DNA of 64,000 nucleotides from Thermomonas sp. GTDB taxonomy: Bacteria > Pseudomonadota > Gammaproteobacteria > Xanthomonadales > Xanthomonadaceae. The position numbers were made by a program, and so were the translations under genes. The notes under the pieces are model-generated. The model was not told the origin of the DNA. It did no database searches and saw nothing but the letters and a program-made list of their open reading frames with translations. The stretch is taken from the NCBI RefSeq assembly GCF_029945965.1, contig NZ_JAQSDO010000002.1, forward strand, positions 21,984-85,983, read 5' to 3'. How positions within the stretch are numbered: position 1 is the stretch's first letter; the number at the start of each line of letters is the position of its first letter. Shown here piece by piece: positions 51,516 through 60,236 of this stretch.

Positions 51516-52367
51516 ATGAGACAAGAGGAAGACGCGGCGCCGACCCGGGCCAGCGGCAGCCAGGTGGTGCAGCGGGTGGCCCTGCTGATGCGGCTGGTGG
51601 CCGCAGGCCAGCGGTCCGGCCTGCGGCTGGCCGACCTGCACCGGGCTGCCAGCCTGGAGCGTCCGACCGTGCACCGGCTACTGCAGGCGCTGGTAGGCGA
51701 GCGCCTGCTGCGGCAGGACGGCGCAAGCCGGCGCTATTTCCTGGGCCCGGCGATGTACGAGATGGGGCTGGCGGCATCACCGCAGCTGGCGTTGCGCGAC
51801 ATCTGCCACCCGCACTTGCAGCGGATCGCCCAGCATACTGGCGACACGGTGTTTCTGACAGAGCGCTCCGGCCTGGACGGCGTCTGCACCGACCGCGCCG
51901 AGGGCAACGCGCCGATCAAGGCCTACGTACTGGAGATCGGCAAGCGCCGGCCGCTGACGGTGGGCGGCGGCGCCACAGCCATCCTGAGTGCGATGGACGA
52001 CGTGGAGGTGGATCGGATCTGCCGTGCCAATCTCGACCGCACCTTGAAGAAGTTTGCCCGCTACTCGGAGCCGACGTTGCGCGGCGCAATCGCCCGTGCA
52101 CGGGCCCGCGGCTTCGTGCTGAGTGGGGTGCTGGAGATCCCCGACGTACGGACGGTGGCGGTGTCGATTCGCGATGTCGGCGGCGCTCCCGTGGCGGCTA
52201 TCAGCGTATCGACAGTGGCTAGCCGGCTGGACGATGAACGAGCCATGGAAATCGGCACTCTGGTACGGAGCGCTGTCGAGGCGATAGAGGCCGCACTCGC
52301 CGACCAGGCGCTGGCGGCTCTTCAGCCGTCAGCGCCGTCTGCTGCTGGGCGCCAGCCGAAGAATTGA
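51504..52367 (+). CDS. IclR family transcriptional regulator
   Basis: A 287-residue regulator: winged helix (QVVQRVALLMRLVAAGQRSG, LADLHRAASLERPTVHRLLQ, about residues 20-75) and an IclR effector domain (GDTVFLTERSGLDGVCTDRA, GKRRPLTVGGGATAILSAMD). Alternative ATG codons at 51513 and 51516 are possible; the operator-like GTCCATATG lies across this start. The 3' end overlaps the convergent DUF2889 gene by 46 bases. Likely local regulator of the island. Confidence 0.92.
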   Translation: MVHMMRQEEDAAPTRASGSQVVQRVALLMRLVAAGQRSGLRLADLHRAASLERPTVHRLLQALVGERLLRQDGASRRYFLGPAMYEMGLAASPQLALRDICHPHLQRIAQHTGDTVFLTERSGLDGVCTDRAEGNAPIKAYVLEIGKRRPLTVGGGATAILSAMDDVEVDRICRANLDRTLKKFARYSEPTLRGAIARARARGFVLSGVLEIPDVRTVAVSIRDVGGAPVAAISVSTVASRLDDERAMEIGTLVRSAVEAIEAALADQALAALQPSAPSAAGRQPKN

Positions 52368-52906
52368 GGCCGGTAGCGCTGTACCGGGCCACCGTCGAAG
52401 GCCCATCCCAGGCACTCGCCAAGCGGCGGCCGGGGTTTGAGCATCACGGGTTCCGGCTCGCCGGCCAGGGTGCGCTGGTGGGCCCGGTAGCGGCCCACCG
52501 TCTGGAAGGCGGCGGTGCCCATGCCGAACAGTAGTTCGCGGATGTGGGTGCAGCCGCGATCGCCGCCCATGGCCTCGCTGATGATCTTGCGCCAGCCGCC
52601 ACCTAAGCGCTGCCCCGCCAGTTGCTGCAGTGGCGAGGTCGCGCCCTGGCATTCGCCGAACGGCGTGGCCGGCATGTCGACCTGCGCCGACCGCACGGTG
52701 AAACTCTCGTCGATGGTCAGGCGGATGCGCATGTGGTGGATGGGCGTGCCGGCAGGCAGCGGCCCGCGCTCGATGGCCGCCTGGTCGTAGGCCTTGGTGT
52801 CGATCAGCGTGCCTTCAATGTCCCATAGCCCGTCAGGCCGCAGGAAGCTGCGGTAGCTGACGTCGCGCTGGTGGACCGGGATGCGCCCGGGATCTTCGGC
52901 GAACAT
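52322..52906 (-). CDS. DUF2889 domain-containing protein
   Basis: A 194-residue protein matching the DUF2889 pattern: VSYRSFLRPDGLWDIEGTLI, DTKAYDQ, PIHHMRIRLTIDESFTVRSA, GCTHIRELLFGMGTAAFQTV. Function unknown; I recall DUF2889 genes beside CoA-dependent and aromatic or steroid degradation genes. The TTG in frame at 52915 is less likely than ATG 52906. It lies just after a Bug receptor gene and overlaps the IclR gene tail to tail. Confidence 0.8.
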   Translation of the reverse strand: MFAEDPGRIPVHQRDVSYRSFLRPDGLWDIEGTLIDTKAYDQAAIERGPLPAGTPIHHMRIRLTIDESFTVRSAQVDMPATPFGECQGATSPLQQLAGQRLGGGWRKIISEAMGGDRGCTHIRELLFGMGTAAFQTVGRYRAHQRTLAGEPEPVMLKPRPPLGECLGWAFDGGPVQRYRPQFFGWRPAADGADG

Positions 52907-52911
52907 CCGCC

Positions 52912-53895
52912 TCAATCGACCGTGATGCCGCGCGCCGCGATCAACTTGCCCCAGCGCAGGCGATCGGCCGCGATGATGGCGTCGAACTCCGAGCCCCTGT
53001 GGGGCTGCGGCACCAGATAGCCCTCGCCGATGTACTTCTCGCGGTAGCCCGCATCGGCCAGCGCAAAATTGGCGGCATCGTTCAGCACCGCCAGCACCTC
53101 GGGCGGAGTTTTCTTGTGGGCGACCAGGCCGTACCGCACCATCGCCTCGAGGCCGGGGTAGCCGGTTTCGTGCAGGGTGGGCACGCCGGGCAGCACGTTC
53201 ACGGGTTCCTTAGTGACCAGAGCCATCGGCCGCAGCTTGCCGGCGCGCACGTGCGGCAGGCTGGAGCCGACGATGCCGAACATCACCTGCACCTGGCCGG
53301 CCAGCAGCGCCTGGATTGCCGGCGCGCCGCCGGTGTAGGGAACGTGCGTCATATTGACGCCGGAGGCCTGGTCGAACAACTCGCCGGCCAAGTGGAAGGC
53401 GCCGCCTGTGCCGGTGGAGCTGTAGTTCAGCTTCCCCGGGTTCTGCTTGCCGTAAGCGACGAACTCCTGCAGGTTCTTCACAGGCAGTGAGGAATTCACC
53501 AGCATCACCAGCGGCACGTTCGCGGCTAGCGCCACCGCGGTGAAGTCGCGTTCAGCGTCGTAGGCAAGCTTCTTGTACAGCAGTCCGTTCAGCACCAGGG
53601 CGGAATCGGAAGCGAAGAACACGGTGTAGCCATCAGCAGGAGCGCTGGCCACGGCCTGGGCGGCGATCGCGGCGTTGGCGCCAGGACGGTTCTCCACCAC
53701 CACCGGCTGGTTCAGCTTCTTCGACATCAGCAGGGCCATGCTGCGGGCGATGGTGTCGACCGAGGCGCCGGCGTTGAACGGCACGATCATTTTGATTGGG
53801 CGCGAGGGGAAGGCCTGGGCGCTGGCGGCGCCGGCGCCCAGTGTCAGCGTGGCGCCGATGGCGAGGGCGCGAAGCAGGAAGTTCTTGCGGTTCAT
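52912..53895 (-). CDS. Bug family (TctC-like) periplasmic receptor
   Basis: A 327-residue secreted protein with signal peptide MNRKNFLLRALAIGATLTLG and on to AGAASA, preceded by AAGGAG. Bug signatures: FPSRPIKMIVPFNAGASVDT, VVVENRPGANAAIAAQAVAS, and NPGKLNYSSTGTGGAFHLAG. Bug proteins bind carboxylates, and Burkholderiales have very many of them, often without a nearby TctAB permease, as here. Probably a scavenger or sensor for the island substrate. Confidence 0.93.
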   Translation of the reverse strand: MNRKNFLLRALAIGATLTLGAGAASAQAFPSRPIKMIVPFNAGASVDTIARSMALLMSKKLNQPVVVENRPGANAAIAAQAVASAPADGYTVFFASDSALVLNGLLYKKLAYDAERDFTAVALAANVPLVMLVNSSLPVKNLQEFVAYGKQNPGKLNYSSTGTGGAFHLAGELFDQASGVNMTHVPYTGGAPAIQALLAGQVQVMFGIVGSSLPHVRAGKLRPMALVTKEPVNVLPGVPTLHETGYPGLEAMVRYGLVAHKKTPPEVLAVLNDAANFALADAGYREKYIGEGYLVPQPHRGSEFDAIIAADRLRWGKLIAARGITVD

Positions 53896-53917
53896 GTCGG
53901 TCTCCTTTGTGTTGGTT

Positions 53918-55147
53918 CTACAGGACGGCGTCCAGCATTGTTTGCAGGCGCGGCTGCTTGTCGTCCATCCAGCCGTCGGCATTGCAATTGAAGGTGCGCA
54001 GCGAAGCGGCCCTTACGACCGCGGCGCTCTCGCGCGACACGCCGGCGGCACGCAAGTCGAGCGTGAAGCCGAAGTCGCGCAGGCGGCTTTCCAGCGCATC
54101 GGCGACGCCGGCGGTGGACGTGTCGGCTACACCGAGCAAGTGGCCGATGTCGGCCACCACCTGCGGGCAGAGGTCGCCGAAGGCGCGCACGGCCGGTGCG
54201 GCCAGCGCCATCGTGGCGCCAGGCTGGCTGATGCCGAAGCCGGCGTTGAACAAGCCCTGGGCCAGCATGTAGGTGGCTCGGGTGACCGGGTGCATTCGAA
54301 TCTCGTGGCTGCCGGGCGCGACGCCCAGGGGCACGCCGCCATCGTCCTCGTCGCGGGTGCGCAGCAACGCGGCGGCGCAGAGCTCGACCCGCACCTGCCA
54401 GTCGGTGTCATCGTCCATGCGCGGCATTGCCTCCTGGGCGATGGCCCAGGCCTGGCGCCGGCTGGCCAGCACCAGCGGGTTCTCGTCGGAACCGCCGGCC
54501 AAGTTCATCAGGCCCCACCAGTACTCCATGCCGGCCGCCGAGCGGGTCAGCGAGCGCGGTGCCGTGAGCAGCACCCGGGCATCCCAGAACACGGCGCGTG
54601 GGCGGGTCTTGGGGTCGAAGAACTCCAGTTGTCGATTCGCAGCTTCGTCGCGGATGGAGGCGCCGGCGCGGTTCTGGCTGGTGGTCGCGGCGGTCAGCAC
54701 ATTGAAGATCGGGAGCTTGGGGGCTGGCAACCGGGTGCTGGTGCCGCGCCCGTTGGCGTCGTATCGCGTGGCCAAAGCATCAAGCGGGCCGTCTTCAGCC
54801 AAGCGGATCGCGACCACCCGCGCCGCCTTCGTGACGCTGCCGGCGCCAATGGCGATCAACGCATCGCCTGCGAGTGCCGCGACGGCGTCCGCGGCCGCTT
54901 CCACCTGGCGCTGCGGCGCACCGGCGCCGAGATCGGCGTACACGCCCGCCAGTCGCGGACCGAGGAGGCTGCGCAGCCGCGCGATGAGGTCAGTACGGTC
55001 TTGCACGGTGCGCCCGCACAGCACCACTGCGCGGCTGGCTCCAGCCCGGGCCAGCTCCGCCGGCAGGTGGGCCAGGGCGTCCTCGCCGCTGAACACCCGC
55101 AGCGGATGGCTGACCGCGCGGAAGGTGTGTGCATGCGCCCGCGGCAT
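53918..55147 (-). CDS. iron-containing alcohol dehydrogenase family protein lacking metal ligands
   Basis: A 409-residue protein with the Fe-ADH/maleylacetate-reductase fold: RVFSGEDALAHLPAELARAG, VEAAADAVAALAGDALIAIG followed by AGSVTKAARVVAIR, and a helical C-terminal half. The histidines that bind iron are not where expected: the NALAHCVE-type helix reads SAAGMEYWWGLMNLAGG, and the GxxHxxxHxxG region reads AQGLFNAGFGISQPGATMAL. It probably does not do classical Fe-ADH chemistry. Start ATG 55147 chosen; a GTG at 55162 is possible. Confidence 0.75.
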   Translation of the reverse strand: MPRAHAHTFRAVSHPLRVFSGEDALAHLPAELARAGASRAVVLCGRTVQDRTDLIARLRSLLGPRLAGVYADLGAGAPQRQVEAAADAVAALAGDALIAIGAGSVTKAARVVAIRLAEDGPLDALATRYDANGRGTSTRLPAPKLPIFNVLTAATTSQNRAGASIRDEAANRQLEFFDPKTRPRAVFWDARVLLTAPRSLTRSAAGMEYWWGLMNLAGGSDENPLVLASRRQAWAIAQEAMPRMDDDTDWQVRVELCAAALLRTRDEDDGGVPLGVAPGSHEIRMHPVTRATYMLAQGLFNAGFGISQPGATMALAAPAVRAFGDLCPQVVADIGHLLGVADTSTAGVADALESRLRDFGFTLDLRAAGVSRESAAVVRAASLRTFNCNADGWMDDKQPRLQTMLDAVL

Positions 55148-55164
55148 CGAAGCGCGGCCCACCG

Positions 55165-56151
55165 TCACTCGGCCTTGATCCCGGCGGTCTTGATCACGCC
55201 GGCCCACTTCTTCGACTCGACGGTGATGGTATCGGCCATCTCCTTTTGCGAGCCGCCATCGACGTTGAAGCCTTGCGCAGTCAGCTTTTGCTCGTTTTCC
55301 TTCAAGGCCTTGAGGATCGAGGCATGCAGCTTCTGCGCGATCGGGGCCGACACGCCGGCGGGCATCACGAAGCCGTACCAGGTGTCGGAGTTGTAGCCCT
55401 TGACGCCGGACTCCGACACGGTGGGCACGTCCGGCATGGACGGGTCGCGCTTGTCGCTGCCGACGGCCAGGGCACGCACCTTGCCGGCCTTCACCTGCGG
55501 CAGGCCAGACGGCACCTGAACGAACATCAGGTTGATCTGGCCGCCCAGCAGGTCGGTCATGGCCGGGCCGCCACCGCGGTACGGGATATGCAGCAGACTG
55601 ACTTTGGCCATGGACTTGAACAGTTCGCCCGCCAGATGCTGCGAGGTGCCGGTGCCGGCTGAGCCATACGTCAGCTTGCCCGGGTTGGCGCGCGCATAGG
55701 CCATCAGTTCGGCCATGTTCTTGATCGGCAGCGAAGGGTGCACCACCGTGACGATGGGCATTCGCACGGCGATCGTCAGCGGCGTGAAGTCCTTGATCGG
55801 GTCGTAGGGCAGCTTTTCGTAGATGTGCTGGTTCATCGTCACGATGCCGGCGGAGGTCAGCAGAAAAGTGTGGCCGTCCGGTGGTGCCTTGGCCACGATC
55901 TCGGCCGCCAGGGCCCCGCCCGCGCCGGGCTTATTTTCCACGATCACCGGCTGGCCGAGGTCCTTGGCCATCGATTGGGCAATGGTGCGGGCCAGGACGT
56001 CGGTGCTGGCGCCGGCGGCGAACGGCGCGATCAGGCGGATCGGCTTGTTGGGGAAGTCCTGCGCCAGCGCGGCACCCATGGCGGCGAGTCCCACCACGGC
56101 AACGGCTGCAGCGGTGATCAAGCGTCGGCTGCGGTCTCGAATGACTGTCAT
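55165..56151 (-). CDS. Bug family (TctC-like) periplasmic receptor
   Basis: A 328-residue receptor with signal peptide (RRLITAAAVAVVGLAAMGAA then LAQDFPNKPIRLIAPFAAGA). Family motifs: VIVENKPGAGGALAAEIVAK, YGSAGTGTSQHLAGELFKSM, PYRGGGPAMTDLLGGQINLM. It differs clearly from the Bug protein at 52912, so the two may bind different acids. First gene of the minus-strand operon diverging from the CoA-transferase genes. Confidence 0.93.
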   Translation of the reverse strand: MTVIRDRSRRLITAAAVAVVGLAAMGAALAQDFPNKPIRLIAPFAAGASTDVLARTIAQSMAKDLGQPVIVENKPGAGGALAAEIVAKAPPDGHTFLLTSAGIVTMNQHIYEKLPYDPIKDFTPLTIAVRMPIVTVVHPSLPIKNMAELMAYARANPGKLTYGSAGTGTSQHLAGELFKSMAKVSLLHIPYRGGGPAMTDLLGGQINLMFVQVPSGLPQVKAGKVRALAVGSDKRDPSMPDVPTVSESGVKGYNSDTWYGFVMPAGVSAPIAQKLHASILKALKENEQKLTAQGFNVDGGSQKEMADTITVESKKWAGVIKTAGIKAE

Positions 56152-56226
56152 GATGTCTCCTGTTCGGCGTTAGTGCAAAGTTTCGTACAGGCGCCGGCCG
56201 CCTGCACATCGCGTCGCCATAAAAAT

Positions 56227-56300
56227 GTCCACATACTGAGAAGGCGGAGTTATTCCTGCAGGCATTTCACCCAAGGGCATTGGAGTCTCACTATGTGGAC
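56227..56300. promoter_or_regulatory. divergent promoter with GTCCACATA ... TATGTGGAC inverted repeat
   Basis: Nine-base arms at 56227-56235 and 56292-56300 are exact reverse complements, inside the 211-base gap between the Bug operon (minus) and the CoA-transferase operon (plus). They resemble the GTCCATATG/CATATGGAC pair near the IclR gene, differing at two of nine positions per arm. Candidate second target of the island IclR protein. Confidence 0.55.
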
Positions 56301-56362
56301 GTGCGGCATGGCCCGGGGCATTGCGGTGGGCCAGTCCAGCCTCTACGATCAGCCGGACTCCT

Positions 56363-57646
56363 ATGACCTTCGACGACATGCAATCCCCAGCCCTCCCGCC
56401 TGGCAGTCCCGCACCCGGGCCGCTGGAAGGCATCCGCGTCCTCGACCTGACCCAGGGCAGCGAGCAGTACTGCGGCAAGCTGTTCGCCCAGCTCGGTGCC
56501 GAGGTGCTACTGGTGGAGCCGACCGCTGGCTGCGCCAACCGCCGCGAGGGCCCGTTCCTGGGCGACCGCGCCCACCGCGAACACAGTCTGGCGTTCGCAT
56601 ACTTCAACCAGGGCAAACGCGGGATTGCTCTCGACCTCGACCAGGCACAGGGCCAGGAAGTGTTCCGCGCCTTGGTGCGCGAGTCCGATCTGGTGATCGA
56701 GGCCGAGCGGCCTGGCCGCATGCAGGCCCGCGGACTGGCTGTGCAGGCGTTGCTGCGCGAGCAGCCGGCGCTGGTCACCACCAGCATCACCCCGTTCGGC
56801 CAGAACGGACCGTACGCCCAGTATGAGGGCGGCGACCTGATCGGTCTGGCTTTCGGCGGATTGCTGTCGCTCGGTGGCTATCCCGGGCTGGCGCCGACCG
56901 CACCCTACGGCAACCAGGCGTTGCTGGCGGCCGCGCAATTCGCTGCGGTGGCATCGATGATCGCCATCTTGGAAGTCGAAGGCCAGTCCGGCGCAAGGCA
57001 GGGCCAGCATGTGGACGTCTCGGTGCAGGAGAGCGTGGCCATGGCGTTGGAGAACGCGGTGCAGTTCGTCGAACTGGAAAACACCGTGCGCAAGCGAAAC
57101 GGTGGCGAGCAGCGCCAGGCCGGCACCGGCGTGTTTCCGTGCCAGGACGGCATGGTCTACCTGATGGCGGGCGGTGTCGCTTCCAACAAGTTCTGGAACA
57201 CCACCACCGACTGGCTGGTGGAAGCCGGCGCAAAAGGCGCAGAGCAACTGCGCGAGCCGCGCTGGCTGGACTCCGCCTTCCTGCAGACGGCGGGCGCCAA
57301 GCGAATCTTCGCCGCCATCTTTCTGCCCTATGCCGCCGGCATGACCAAGGCGCAGCTCTATGCCGAAGGCCAGCGGCGCCGCATCCCGATCTGCCCGGTC
57401 AGCACCACGGCCGACCTGCTGGTCAACCGGCAACTCGTCTTCCGGCAGTTCTTCGAACAGACCGCGCACCCGTTCTCCGGCCGCACGCTGACCGTCCCCG
57501 GCGCACCGTTCCGCATGGAAGCTTCGCCGTGGCGGCTGGGCCGGCCGGCGCCACAACTCGGCGAACACACGGGGGAGGTCCTTTCGGGCCTCGGCTACGA
57601 CCACCAGCGCCAGGCAGTGCTGCTGCGCGAGGGAGTGATCGCATGA
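56363..57646 (+). CDS. CaiB/BaiF class III CoA-transferase
   Basis: A 427-residue CoA-transferase family protein (EGIRVLDLTQGSEQYCGKLF, AQLGAEVLLVEP; FGQNGPYAQYEGGDLIGLAF with Asp158 at the likely catalytic place). The ATG at 56363 is chosen; the frame is open further upstream. Its stop overlaps the start of a second CaiB-type gene (ATGA), so the two may form one heteromeric enzyme, as in some succinyl-CoA:substrate transferases. Confidence 0.9.
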   Translation: MTFDDMQSPALPPGSPAPGPLEGIRVLDLTQGSEQYCGKLFAQLGAEVLLVEPTAGCANRREGPFLGDRAHREHSLAFAYFNQGKRGIALDLDQAQGQEVFRALVRESDLVIEAERPGRMQARGLAVQALLREQPALVTTSITPFGQNGPYAQYEGGDLIGLAFGGLLSLGGYPGLAPTAPYGNQALLAAAQFAAVASMIAILEVEGQSGARQGQHVDVSVQESVAMALENAVQFVELENTVRKRNGGEQRQAGTGVFPCQDGMVYLMAGGVASNKFWNTTTDWLVEAGAKGAEQLREPRWLDSAFLQTAGAKRIFAAIFLPYAAGMTKAQLYAEGQRRRIPICPVSTTADLLVNRQLVFRQFFEQTAHPFSGRTLTVPGAPFRMEASPWRLGRPAPQLGEHTGEVLSGLGYDHQRQAVLLREGVIA

Positions 57647-58863
57647 ACCGTTTCCCGCTCGCCGGCATCACCGTTGCCGACTTCACCTGGATCGGCGCCG
57701 GCTCCTACACCACCAAGATCCTGGCCGACTTCGGTGCCGACGTGATCAAGATCGAAAGCGCCGAAAGGCTGGACACGCTGCGCGACGCCAAGCCCTTCCA
57801 GGGCGGCGTGCGCGGCGTCAACCGCAGCGGCTACTTCGCCGACCGCAACTCCAGCAAGCGCAGCGTCACGCTGAACATGAAGACCGAGGAAGGCCGCGCG
57901 CTGGCGCGCCGCCTGATCGAACGCAGCGACGTCGTGGCCAACAACTTCACCCCCGGCACGATGGAGAAATTCGGCCTCGGCCATGAAGCGGTGCGCGCCT
58001 TCAAGCCGGACGCGATCTACATCGGCATGTCGATGCATGGGCAGGTCGGCCCCGAGTCCAGGTACCTCGGCTACGGCCTGACCATGGGCGCCGTCACCGG
58101 CCTGCACCAGCTATGCGGCCGGCCTGAGCTCGACCCGGCCGGCACCGGTACCAACTTTCCGGATCACGTGCCCAACCCCGCCCATGCCGCCTTCGCCATC
58201 CTGGCGGCACTGCGCCATCGACGACGCACCGGCCAGGGGCAGTTCATCGACGTGGCGCAGATCGAGCCGACGATCGCGCTGCTCGGCCCGGCGGTGATGG
58301 ACTACACCGCCAACGGCCACGTTGCCGGCCGCGTGGGCAATCAGCACATCGCCGGCGCGCCGCACGGGGTCTACCCGAGCCGCGGCGAGGATCGATGGAT
58401 CGCCATCTCGGCTTCGAGCGAAGTGGCCTGGCAGGCACTGCTACACGTGCTGGGGGACCCGGCCCTGGAGCAGGATGTGCGCTTTGCCGGTATGGCCGGA
58501 CGCTGGGAACACCGCGCCGCATTGGACGAAGCACTGGCCCGCAGCACCGTCCTGCACGACGCACTCGAACTGGCGCAGCGGCTGCAGCAGCGCGGCGTCG
58601 CCGCCGGCCCGGTGCAGGATGCGGCCGACGTGCTGCAGCGCGACCCGCAGCTGCAGGCGCGCGAGCACTGGGTCTACCTCGATCACCCCGAAATGGGCCG
58701 CACCGTCTACAACGGGCTGCCATTCAAGATGTCGCGTACGCCCGGCTTCCCGCACCGGCCGGCGCCGCTGCTGGGGCAGCATACCGACGAAGTGCTGAAG
58801 GAAAAGCTGGAGCTGGCAGCAGCGGAGATCGTCGCACTGCGCGCGCAGGGGGCGCTGCAGTGA
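57643..58863 (+). CDS. CaiB/BaiF class III CoA-transferase, catalytic Asp not evident
   Basis: A 406-residue family member (AGITVADFTWIGAGSYTTKI, LADFGADVIKIES). At the catalytic site the usual GYD is GYGLTMGAVTGLH, with glycine 145 in place of aspartate. It may be the non-catalytic partner of the preceding transferase subunit, or use another residue. Overlaps neighbours at both ends by four bases (ATGA and GTGA). Confidence 0.88.
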   Translation: MNRFPLAGITVADFTWIGAGSYTTKILADFGADVIKIESAERLDTLRDAKPFQGGVRGVNRSGYFADRNSSKRSVTLNMKTEEGRALARRLIERSDVVANNFTPGTMEKFGLGHEAVRAFKPDAIYIGMSMHGQVGPESRYLGYGLTMGAVTGLHQLCGRPELDPAGTGTNFPDHVPNPAHAAFAILAALRHRRRTGQGQFIDVAQIEPTIALLGPAVMDYTANGHVAGRVGNQHIAGAPHGVYPSRGEDRWIAISASSEVAWQALLHVLGDPALEQDVRFAGMAGRWEHRAALDEALARSTVLHDALELAQRLQQRGVAAGPVQDAADVLQRDPQLQAREHWVYLDHPEMGRTVYNGLPFKMSRTPGFPHRPAPLLGQHTDEVLKEKLELAAAEIVALRAQGALQ

Positions 58864-60227
58864 AGGCCGCCGAGCGCATCGCCGCCTTCGCCGTCGGCTT
58901 CAGGCGCGAACACCTGACGCGGGATCTGGTTCAAGCGTGCGGCCGCGCCTTACTGGACACCTATGCGGTCGCCCTCGCAGGCCGCAATGAAGAAGCTTCG
59001 CGGATGGCGTTGACGTACGCGCGCCGCAGCGGCCTGCCGGCACCGGGCCGGGCCTCCCGCGACTGGGGCACGGGGGAAATGCTGCCGCTGGAACTGGCCG
59101 CGCTGAGCAACGGTGTCGCCGGCCACGTGCTCGACTACGACGACGTCACCTCGCCGCTGCGCGGCCACCCTAGCGTGGCGCTGCTGCCGGCGCTGGTCGG
59201 CCTGGCCGAGGCCATCGACGCCGACGGCGCCGAACTGGCCTGCGCCTACGTCTGCGGCTTCGAGGTGATCTGCAAGCTGTCCAAGGCGATGGCGGTGCGC
59301 CATTACGCCCGCGGCTGGCACTCGACGTCCAGCATCGGCACCATTGGCGCTGCCGTGGCCTGCGCTCGACTGCTCCAACTGGACGCGGCGCAGACCGTCC
59401 ATGCGATCGGCCTTGCCGTATCGCAGGCGGCTGGCAGCCGGGCCAACTTCGGCACCCACGCCAAGTCTTTCCAGGCCGGCCACACCAACAGCGCCGGCCT
59501 GCGGGCCGCGCTGCTGGCCAGCGAGGGCTTCGACGCCGCCGCAGGCGCGCTGGACGACGCCTTCGGCTACATGGACCTGTACGCCAACGGCGAGTCCCTC
59601 TCCGCGCTGGAAACGCTCGGCCAGGCGCCGCTGGAGCTGGTCTCGAGCGGGATCGAGGTCAAGAAGTACCCTCTCTGCTATGCCACCCACCGCGCCCTCG
59701 ACGGTGTGCTCGACTTGCGTCGGGAGCACGGGCTCACGTTGGCCGATGTCGGTTCGGTGCACGTGCGAGCGAGCGCAGGCGCGCTGACGCCGTTGATCCA
59801 CCAGCGGCCGCAGACCGGACTGGAAGCGAAGTTCAGCATGCAGTACGCGGTGACCGCGGCTCTGCTGGATGGCGGTATCGGCCTCTCCAGCTTCATCGAC
59901 GCAGCCGTGCTGCGGCCGCAGGCCCAGGCTTTCTTCCCCCAAGTGACCGCCGTCGATGCCTCGGAAGGCGGCACCTTCCCACGCTGGACCGAGATCGCGT
60001 TTGAACTGCGCAACGGTGAGCGGCTGCAGCGCCGCGTCGACGTGCTGCGCGGTTCGGCCGAGGCGCCACTCAGCCTGCAGGAATTGCGCGCCAAGGTGCA
60101 GGACTGCCTCGAATGGGGCCATGCCCGCGCGGACCTCGACCGCCTGTTCGAGGGCGCGCTTTCGATCGACAGGATGCCGGTGCGCCAGTGGCTGGACAGC
60201 GCCGTCGCCTTCCCCAACCGAACTTGA
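58860..60227 (+). CDS. MmgE/PrpD family protein
   Basis: A 455-residue member of the 2-methylcitrate dehydratase/cis-aconitate decarboxylase family. Seen: AALSNGVAGHVLDYDDVTSP near residues 80-99, RGWHSTSSIGTIGAAVACAR, and SSGIEVKKYPLCYATHRALD, a hallmark of the active-site region. It would dehydrate or decarboxylate a hydroxy-tricarboxylate or dicarboxylate. GTG start coupled to the transferase stop. With the PrpF-type gene at 62617 it points to a branched poly-carboxylate substrate. Confidence 0.9.
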   Translation: MKAAERIAAFAVGFRREHLTRDLVQACGRALLDTYAVALAGRNEEASRMALTYARRSGLPAPGRASRDWGTGEMLPLELAALSNGVAGHVLDYDDVTSPLRGHPSVALLPALVGLAEAIDADGAELACAYVCGFEVICKLSKAMAVRHYARGWHSTSSIGTIGAAVACARLLQLDAAQTVHAIGLAVSQAAGSRANFGTHAKSFQAGHTNSAGLRAALLASEGFDAAAGALDDAFGYMDLYANGESLSALETLGQAPLELVSSGIEVKKYPLCYATHRALDGVLDLRREHGLTLADVGSVHVRASAGALTPLIHQRPQTGLEAKFSMQYAVTAALLDGGIGLSSFIDAAVLRPQAQAFFPQVTAVDASEGGTFPRWTEIAFELRNGERLQRRVDVLRGSAEAPLSLQELRAKVQDCLEWGHARADLDRLFEGALSIDRMPVRQWLDSAVAFPNRT

Positions 60228-60236
60228 AGGATCGAC

